Source: Diphasiastrum complanatum (taxonomy: Eukaryota; Streptophyta; Lycopodiopsida; Lycopodiales; Lycopodiaceae). From it: a stretch of 64,000 bases of DNA. The position numbers were made by a program, and so were the translations under genes. Numbering within the stretch: position 1 is the stretch's first letter; every line of letters starts with the position of its first letter. Where the stretch lies: NCBI GenBank assembly GCA_029204225.1, contig CM055098.1, positions 8,288,246-8,352,245 on the forward strand, in the 5' to 3' direction. Under the pieces are notes generated by a model. The model had not been told where the DNA came from. It ran no database searches and worked only from the letters and a program-made list of their open reading frames with translations. Shown piece after piece: positions 56,482 to 64,000 of the stretch.

Positions 56482-58501
56482 TGTGGTGACCTGGTTTCAA
56501 CAATATGTTAATGATTTCGGCTTTTTATTGCTAAATCTTAAGCCTTTGCTTTGTCGTTGTGTATAGCCTAATCATAAGTTGCATTCAGTGGAGTACGACT
56601 TAAATTTGTTTTGTGGCATTAAGGTAGCCCTTTTACTACTTATGAATTTGGCATATGGCTATGCCTAGTCGTTGCTCTTTTAAGTTATAAAAGTCATTGG
56701 TTTAAGAAGGCACGAACCTTCGTCAAGTTGTTCTTAAGGTTATAGTCATATTATAAAGCCCAATCGACATTCTCGCATTATTCGGCTTTGTGTGAGAGTC
56801 AAGTTTCAATGGCAGTTTTAGCGGTTGACTATAAATCTCCATCATCGCATTTCCTAAGGGCAACTCGCTATTTTCAATGGCAAGGCACTACAGATCTGAA
56901 GGGCCATTGTCGCACATTTGGCACTATTCGGGATTTTCGGAGCCTCGTTCATTCTTTAGTGCCTACCTCGGAGCACCTCCACTCAGCCAGAGCCTCCCAC
57001 CTTCGCATTTCTTGAGGCAACTATCGCACACCTCTCTCTCTCTTCAGATTACTGTAGGGCAGTATGCCTTCGTGGCTGTAGCCCACCTTCGCACTTCTTT
57101 TTTCTCAGGGCAGCAAAGAGAGGTTGTTCCTCATGCAGGTCAGCGATCCCTAGTAGCCATCGCATCTCCAAGAGGCAATTCCAACGCACTGATTTTTTAT
57201 GGCACATTTCTTACACATGGCAATGAAGGACCCCTTCCACACAGCCAGCGCTCATTGTTCTTGGTAAATCATCTTCTATAAACAATTATGAGGACCTCCA
57301 GCGCATTTCAGAGGGCAAGCAAACAGATCTTCTACACGGCAGTTTCAGAGGCAGATTTGGTTGCACTTATGATTTCTAGTGGTAGCCCACTTCATTTAGC
57401 CTTCATTCACCTCTTCTTATATGCAGGGCATTGTTCTAATTAGTGGCCATCTATCAGATTCATGGCAGCCTCTAGTGCACTCCAAAGTTGGCTGCAGATT
57501 CAAGGCAGTTTGCAGATGGCCAGCGATCCTCATTCATCTTCGACCTGGCTGTTTTTCCTTACTTGAGACATCAACCCTGCTTTCTAACTGTTGATCCTAC
57601 TGTGGCAGTATGCTATTGGCTTGTGAAATCTCTGTTCCAAATGTCAAATACTGATTTGCTCTCATTCTTGAAGCAGTTGCAGAGCCCTCTTCTCTCTCTA
57701 GCATAGATCTCTCTGGCTGTATTATGCCAGTCTTATGCCATTGTAATTCATTCAGACACAATGTAGAACAGAAGCCTGTGTTTCTCTGTTGGTGCTTTAA
57801 TGTAGATTTATTGCTTTTGCTATTTAACTACAAATTCAGAACCTTTGTGTTCTCAAATTCTTGTATAGAGGTGTAGTAACCCCTCTTCTTTGCAGTGTCT
57901 AGACTGTAATGAATATATCTTTGTACTCTGCAAATGGTGAATACAGATAATGCAAATCTGAGTGTTCTGAATCACACACAACTTGTTTCTACCTTGAATA
58001 CCTTCTGTGCTTTTCATGGTGATTCATTTTGGTAATAGAAAGTTTATGGCACTATATTGTTTGTGCCTATATGCAGTGTTTGGACTGGAATTGATTAGTG
58101 AAGTGTCTCTAGCCTTCAATCTTGTGATTTGTGCAGATCATAGGAGTTAGATTCATGATAAGCTACTGTCAAGATAACGAAAACACTGTGTGGCTTTCCC
58201 TTTTGCCGAAGTATTTGCTTTCTTGAGTTCACTCCCATTTGAATCTGAAAACCATAATGAAGTATTCAGTATTTTTCTCCTGGGTGTTTGTTTTCTTTAT
58301 ACGGTTGTACTGGCAGCCCCTTGTGGAAACATCTGTTGATGACCAGCTTGCAATCACTTCTCCTCTCCACTCCATTCATTCTTAGTTATTTCTCGTTTTG
58401 CACTAATAATGATAGTATTAGCCTTTTTATTGCTCTCTAGTAGGAACGATACTCGTTTATACTACAAATATCAATCATTTTGTTTTTGGTATGCCATGAC
58501 A
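56482..58501 (+). repeat. LARD-like element 5' LTR
   Basis: 2020 bp. It includes repeats of themes TTCGCATTTC, GCACTTC and CATCTTC, and frames such as MCESQVSMAVLAVDYK that are shared with the other LTR but have no known domain. Confidence 0.93.
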
Positions 58502-58512
58502 TATACCACTTT

Positions 58513-58530
58513 TGGTGCCGTTGCTGGGGA
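58513..58530 (+). other. Primer-binding site, Asp-tRNA type (degenerate)
   Basis: TGGTGCCGTTGCTGGGGA matches the TGGCGCCGTTGCCGGGGA site with two transitions, 11 bases after the LTR end. This places the element with Athila/Tat-type partners. Confidence 0.75.
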
Positions 58531-59254
58531 GCAATGCCAAATAGGATGTTCTGTTATTATTTTGATTCTTGTTTATATTTTTCATATTCATAGGTTATTG
58601 TTCCGGTTCTTCAAGTATTTTAGAAGGGGAAGAGTGAAATCTGAGTTTTGACCACCTTGACTCGTCATTTCACGTTTGATTTTCTATTTTCGATTTTTGG
58701 TAGAGTTCTTAAAGTTGTTTATAGTTTGTAAAATGTGTTTAGTTCTTGTTATGTACAGTCTGAAGATTCTGTTGTTATGTCCAATAATCTCTTGGTTTTC
58801 CGTAAGCAAATTTTGATTTATGCTTTTCCAAGTGATGGTTCTATTCTATTTTGTTTTGGTTCTCTATTTACAGGATCTTCAAGCTAAAATAAAAGCTTGT
58901 TCTAAGGCTTTGGTGTTGTCCAAGATGTGCTGATCTTGTCTAAAGATTGCTGACAAATGCTAATCTTTCTATGTCCTGTTCATAGTTAACGATTTGTTGG
59001 TGCTACTGTCCAAAATCACATTATTTAAATGATGCAGAGCCAAGTTTTTAAAGCTGATTTTCTGTTCTGCATATGCTCATAACAATGTCAAATGGTGCTG
59101 AATTTTGGAAGTATTATATGTTGAAGTTTTATTTGTTGAAGACTGTACAATCAGGCTTTGGCTTGTCAAAGGCTGCAGACTGTGGCAAGTCAGATTCTCT
59201 TCAAAGCTTCGACAATGGTTCCTATTCTCAGTGTTTGCGAGCCACTGCACACTT
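58531..59254 (+). other. Interior of the LARD-like element
   Basis: About 720 bp without any gag, protease, RT or integrase motif. The longest frame (59073-59297) is 74 codons and runs into the LTR. Confidence 0.8.
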
Positions 59255-59267
59255 GAGGAGGGGAATA
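59255..59267 (+). other. Polypurine tract of the LARD-like element
   Basis: GAGGAGGGGAATA directly before TGTGGTGACC. Confidence 0.8.
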
Positions 59268-61268
59268 TGTGGTGACCTGGTTTCAACAATTTGTTAATGA
59301 TTTCGGCTTTTTATTGCTAAATCTTAAGCCTTTGCTTTGTCGTTGTGTATAGCCTAATCATAAGTTGCATTCAGTGGGGTACGACTTAAATTTGTTTTGT
59401 GGCATTAAGGCAGCCCTTTTACTACTTATGAATTTGGCATATGGCTGTGCCTAGTCGTTGCTCTTTTAAGTTATAAGAGTCATTGGTTTAAGAAGGCACG
59501 GACCTTCATAAAGCTGTTCTTAAGGTTATAGTCATATTCTAAAGCCCATTCGGCATTCTCGCATTATTCGGCTTTGTGTGAGAGTCAAGTTTCAATGGCA
59601 GTTTTAGCGGCTGACTATAAACTGCCATCTTCGCATTTCCTAAGGGCAACTCGCTATTTTGAAAGGCAAGGCACTACAGATCCAAAGGGCCATTGTCGCA
59701 CATTTCACACTATTCGGGATTTTCGGAGCCTCGTTCATTCTTTAGTGCCTACCTCGGAGCACCTCCACTCAGCCAGAGCCTCCCACCTTCGCATTTCTTG
59801 AGGCAACACCTCTATCTCTGTTCGGATTACTGTAGGGCAATATGCCTTCGTGGCTGTAGCCCACCTTCACACTTCTTTTTTTCTCAGGGCAGTGAAGAAA
59901 GGTTGTTCCTCATGCAGGTCAGCGATCCCTAGTAGCCATCGCATCTCCAAGAGGCAATTCCAGCGCACTGATTTTTTATGGCACATTTCTTAACATGGAA
60001 ATGAAGGACCCCTTCCACACAGCCAGTGCTCATTGTTCTTGGTAAATCATCTTCTATAAACAATTATGAGGACCTCCAGTGCATTTCAGAGGGAAAGCAA
60101 ACAGATCTTCTACAGGGCAATTCCAGAGGCAGATTTGGTTGCACCTCTGATTTCCAGTGGCAGCCCACTTCATTTAGCCTTCATTCATCTCTTCTTATAT
60201 GCAGGTCAATGTTCTAAATAGTGGCCATCTATCAGATTCGTGGCAGCCTCCAGTGCACTCCAAAGTTGGTTGCAGATTCAAGGCAGTTTGCAGATGGCCA
60301 ATGACCCTCATTCATCTTCGACCTGGCTGTTTTTCCTTACTTGAGACATCAACCCTACTTTCTAACTGTTGATCCTACTGTGACAGTATGCTATTGGCTT
60401 GTGAAATCCCTGTTCCAGATGTCAAATACTGATTTGCTCTCATTCTTGAAGCAGTTGCAGAGCCCTCTTCTCTCTGTCACAGATCTCTCTGGCTATATTA
60501 TGCCAGTTTTATGCCATTGTAATTCATTCAGACACAATGTAGAACAGAAGCCTGTGTTGCTCTGTTGGTTCTTTAATGTAGATTTACTGCTTTTGCTATT
60601 CATCTACAAGTTCAGGACCTTTGTGTTCTCATATTCTTGTATAGATGTGTAGCAACCCCTCTTCTTTGCAGTGTCTAGACTGTAATGAATATATCTTTGT
60701 ACTCTGCAAATGGTGAATACAGATAATGTGAATCTGAGTGTTCTGAATCACACACAACTTGTTTCTACTGTGAATACCTTCTATGCTTTTCATGGTGATT
60801 CATTTTGGTAATAGAAAGTTTATGGCACTATATTATTTGTGCCTATACGCAGTGTTTGGACTGGAATTGATTAGTGAAGTGTCTCGAGCCTTCAATCTTG
60901 TGATTTGCGCAGATCATAGGAGTTAGATTCATGATAAGCTACTGTCAAGATAATGGAAACACTGTGTGGCTTTCCCTTTTGCCGAAGTATTTGCTTTCTT
61001 GAGTTCACTCCCAATTGAATCTGAAAACCATAATGAAGTATTCAGTATTTTTCTCCTGGGTGTTTGTTTTCTTTATACGGTTGTACTGGCAGCCCCTTGT
61101 GGAAACATCTGTTGATGATCAGTTTGCAATCACTTCTCCTCTCCACTCCATTCATTCTTAGTTATTTCTGGTTTTGCACTAATGATAGCCTTTTTATTGC
61201 TCTCTAGTAGGAACAATACCCGTTTATACCACAAATATCAATCATTTTGTTGTTGGTATGCCGCGACA
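59268..61268 (+). repeat. LARD-like element 3' LTR
   Basis: 2001 bp, partner of 56482-58501, ending CGCGACA before CTTGA. Confidence 0.93.
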
Positions 61269-61273
61269 CTTGA

Positions 61274-62275
61274 TTCATGATTAGAGATCCAAATAAGGTT
61301 CATAACCTTTGATTTTACCATGATATCAAAGCTAGATCCAAGTATTCACCAAGTTCTATTCCAAATTAGCAAGTTTTCAAGTTGTTAGTGGCTTTTTTGA
61401 AGCAATTCACACAATTGGATATCAAGCTTAGTACTTTGATTCTAATCAATTCTTAGTTGGTTTTATGATCAAGTAGGTTCCTTTCACTGTGTGCAATGCT
61501 TAGAAACTGTGAATGATCCAAAACTTTGAGTTGGTATTAAATTAGTGTGTGTTGCTAGATTGAGTGTTGAGAATAGTCTAGAATCAAGAGCTCGAAGAGG
61601 ACTTTCACGTGCATGTCATTCCTAGGGAATCAAATTATAATTTTTGTAGTATTGATATGATGTTTAGACCATGGTAGGGCACCTAACCTGTGTCATTTTA
61701 GTTCAAGTCAATTCAAGTACAATCTACTTCGTGTATATGCCAAAATGTCATTGATTTTCTCAAGTGTAATTAATAGAATGAAAATTTGTGAAGTAGTTTA
61801 GCTTCAAATCTCTTTTAATCCTTACCAAATTTCAAGTGGAGAGTGTGATTTAGGCCTAAGTGAGTCTAAAAGTAGTATTTGGATTCGAGAAAGATGATTT
61901 TTAGCTCAAGCTTAAGTGATTCAATCTTGGTGAATTGAACAAAGACAATCAACTCTTACCTTTTGATAGATCTAAAAAGCTATTCATGTAGCAATTGCTC
62001 ATAAATGCAAGATCGAGGGAGTAGGATTAGTTCATATGTGTCTTGAATCTACCAAGAAAATCATGCTTGAGGGTTTGTTGTATGTTCCTAACATTACAAG
62101 GAATTTGCTAAGTCATGGACAAGGGCTTCTTTGTTACATTTGATGGAAATGCTTGCTTGATAATGAGGAGTGAGAATGTCATTGCCAAAGGGATTAAAGA
62201 TGGTAGGCTTTTCAAGCTTGATGCTTTTGTCAAAGCTAACTATTATGATCGCCAAGTGAAGATCTTCTTAGATCA
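61274..62275 (+). pseudogene. Copia remnant with pre-integrase segment
   Basis: GATATCAAAGC at 61322-61332 resembles a Met-tRNA primer site. The next 650 bp have no frame. From about 62010, broken frames read LEGLLYVPNITRNLLS, DKGFFVTFDGNACLIM and VIAKGIKDGRLFKLDAF. This matches the corresponding part of Copia-2 (ENVLYIPSITKNLLSVSQ, IAKGRRHGKLFKLDA). The remnant is cut at 62275 by the chromovirus LTR. Confidence 0.65.
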
Positions 62276-62701
62276 TGTTACATGAAATCACCTGTGGAGC
62301 AAAACCACCCAAGCAACAGGAAATGGCTAGTCAAAACCCTAACCACTTCACCCCTAAGCCAAGGTGACTGAATGCAAGAGAGGAGGGGATCTTGGCTTCT
62401 GAAATCATAAATCACAATGAGGAGATGGGCGAGTTCCTACAAGAGTTATACTCTCCAAAATCTAGATATTTCCTCTAGGATTCCCCTATCAAAAGCATTT
62501 GCCCTCCTATTCTTGCACAAAAGTTGTCAATCACCATGCAAGCGGCTCCATAGGAGAACCTGGGCCCTCCTAAGATTATTAATTACATTTCTGGACAAGT
62601 TCATAATGACGTGGTAACTAATAACCCTATACACTACTGGAGTACCGACTATCCATGTCAGGAACTATTCCGAATCCCACATGTTGGACATGGATGTAAC
62701 A
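62276..62701 (-). repeat. 3' LTR of a second chromovirus
   Basis: 426 bp with termini TGTTAC and GTAACA on both strands. On the minus strand it follows a polypurine tract at 62702-62715 (AAGGGGAGAA), which fixes it as the 3' LTR. The partner LTR lies outside the window or is lost. Confidence 0.8.
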
Positions 62702-62715
62702 TTCTTCTCCCCTTG
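62702..62715 (-). other. Polypurine tract of chromovirus 2
   Basis: The minus strand reads CAAGGGGAGAAGAA directly before TGTTAC. Confidence 0.8.
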
Positions 62716-62729
62716 AACTATTTTTGTCC

Positions 62730-63110
62730 TTAGAAGTGGAAACTAGGGAAGTTGATCTTTATGCTTTCAACCCTTTCCCACGAATCATCATCCTTAGTCT
62801 GACCCTTCCACCTAATCAAGCACTTAGAGATAGAACGATTTCTCAATTGTTTATCTCTGGTTCTGAGCACTCTTTCAGGTTCCAAAGGTACACTGAGTGA
62901 TAAATCCTCCAAATGGGTAAGATCCTCATCAACAGATCCTACTAAATCACCTTCATGTAAACTTAATTTTAACCGACTTACATAAAACACTGGGTGAGTA
63001 GTCGACTTATCTTGAAGATCAAGTTTATAAGCTAAAGAACTAATTTTTCTTATAATCCGAAATGGTCCACAATATCTGATAGACAACTTATAATGCTTTC
63101 CCATACGCAT
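62730..63110 (-). pseudogene. Chromovirus 2 integrase C-terminus and chromodomain
   Basis: A 126-residue frame reads LSIRYCGPFRIIRKISSLAY and THPVFYVSRLKL, the GPY/F module. It ends in a chromodomain-like ISKCLIRWKGQTKDDDSWER with the aromatic LIRWKG and DSWE positions. No stop is seen inside; the stop falls 14 bases before the polypurine tract. It is unrelated in detail to the chromodomain at 21530-21610. Confidence 0.85.
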
Positions 63111-63681
63111 AGTCTTAGAATCTTTTGGAATTCAAAGATATACCTAGTCATCAGCTTTAAAATCTCTAGGAGACCTCTTAAGATCGGCATAATGTTTAGC
63201 TCTTATCATGAGCACTACAAATACTATCACATGCCACTTGCAACATTTATTGCATATCATGCAGGAAATCTGCAACTTTCTGGATCTTAACAAAGTTCGT
63301 TTCCATATTTATAGGAGATCTGGGTTCAAAATCGTACATCAACGTAAATGGACTATAACTTGTAGTAGAATGTTTTCTACTATTGTAAGAAAACTCAATT
63401 TAAGAAATTTAATCCTCTCACTGAGACTGTTTGTGAGACACATAAGTCCTCAACATATCCTGCATAGTCTGATTAGTTCTTTCTGTCTGACCATTTGATT
63501 CAGGATGATCAGTAGAACTAAAACTAAGCGAGGTTTCTAGTTTATGGAATACAACTGACCAAAATTGACCTGTAAACTTAGGATCTATGTCACTAACAAT
63601 ATCACTTAGCAATCCATAAAGCCTGAATAATCTTTCCACAAACATCTGGGCTAAATCAGAAGCCTTTGTAGTTGACTTCAA
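63111..63681 (-). pseudogene. Chromovirus 2 integrase core, truncated
   Basis: 63681-63418 reads KSTTKASDLAQMFVERLFRL, DIVSDIDPKFTGQFWSVVF and the catalytic Glu in SNGQTERTNQTMQDMLRTY. The first catalytic Asp, expected 25 or so residues upstream, is absent because homology ends near 63690. A stop and frameshifts lie between 63418 and 63110. Confidence 0.82.
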
Positions 63682-63690
63682 AAAATAACT

Positions 63691-64000
63691 AAATTTAGTT
63701 AATAATTAGATTAACTATAAGTGAAGTATAGTTGATCAATTCTGACTAAAATTGACTCCAGTATGGTCAATTCACTTCTTTTAGTTTATTTTATAGACTA
63801 TTCAAAAAATTGAAAATTTCCAATTTCCGAAAAAAAAAATTAATTTTTTTTTTTTATGTAAATATGAAATCCATAAAAAAAAAACCACTGTCATTATTTA
63901 GGCAATCGAAATGGAAAAATCAACTTATTGTTCAATTCCTAATCTTACTAATATAATGTCACTCCGGCATGCAACTCATGTGACAAACCTGGCAATGAAT
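63691..64000. other. AT-rich sequence, nothing recognised
   Basis: Rich in A and T runs (63830-63890). No frame or element end is seen. Confidence 0.5.

Larger units (their letters stand above)
56482..61268 (+). mobile_element. LARD-like non-coding LTR element with intact target duplication
   Basis: LTRs 56482-58501 (2020 bp) and 59268-61268 (2001 bp) start TGTGGTGACC and end GACA. They flank a 766-bp interior with primer site and polypurine tract but no gag or pol. The target duplication is CTTGA (56477-56481 and 61269-61273), exact. LTRs are highly similar, with scattered substitutions and small indels, so the insertion is fairly young. Orientation is given by the primer site at the left. 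It must be mobilised by proteins of another element. Confidence 0.95.

Noticed and set aside
56788-57281. Frames shared by both LTRs of the LARD-like element
   Set aside because: Conserved only because LTRs are identical at insertion; no domain and no start context.

Overview
The window is nuclear DNA from a flowering plant. The evidence is an intron-containing plant glycoside hydrolase gene, LTR retrotransposons with plant-type Met-tRNA and Asp-tRNA primer sites, long (CT)n/(GA)n tracts and AT-rich intergenic DNA. The species cannot be named from this sequence. About two thirds of the window is nested, decaying retrotransposon sequence; one conventional host gene is recognised.

Layout. 1-1259: end of a gypsy-type LTR, an Asp-tRNA-like primer site and leader. 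1260-7964 (minus): a Ty1/copia element with both LTRs plus a second primer site and gag stub beyond the 3' LTR, so it is a partial tandem element. 7994-12930 (plus): a gypsy element of the Athila/Tat type that starts at a (GT)n tract, carries two retropepsin-like domains, and has lost the RT catalytic block in frame. 13200-22380: a second gypsy element (primer site, 25-bp minisatellite, gag) split by a complete chromovirus at 15998-22192 that has AG...CT LTR ends and a near-perfect target duplication. 22660-24900: a triplicated copia RT fragment and unidentified reading frames on the minus strand. 26691-29830: a gag-protease element without RT or integrase, ending in a novel basic domain. 31048-32812: a large tandem duplication. 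32838-33714: a pseudogene fragment copied from the 3' end of the host gene. 33715-40271: an unrecognised intron-bearing gene split by a complete copia element (34692-40096, target duplication AGCAT). 40301-42110 (minus): an unrecognised decayed coding block.

Host gene. 43862-54957 (minus) is a GH27 alpha-galactosidase/beta-L-arabinopyranosidase-type gene. Eleven exons were defined by splice sites and phase, and an uncertain first exon encodes a probable signal peptide. It has a GC-AG intron, a 4.9 kb intron filled with foldback and tandem repeats, and all coding phases agree.

Right flank. 56482-61268 is a non-coding LARD-like LTR element with 2 kb LTRs around a 766 bp interior and target duplication CTTGA, inserted in what looks like a copia remnant (61322-62275). 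62276-63690 (minus) is the 3' half of a second chromovirus. No rRNA, tRNA, CRISPR or organelle-derived segment was seen.
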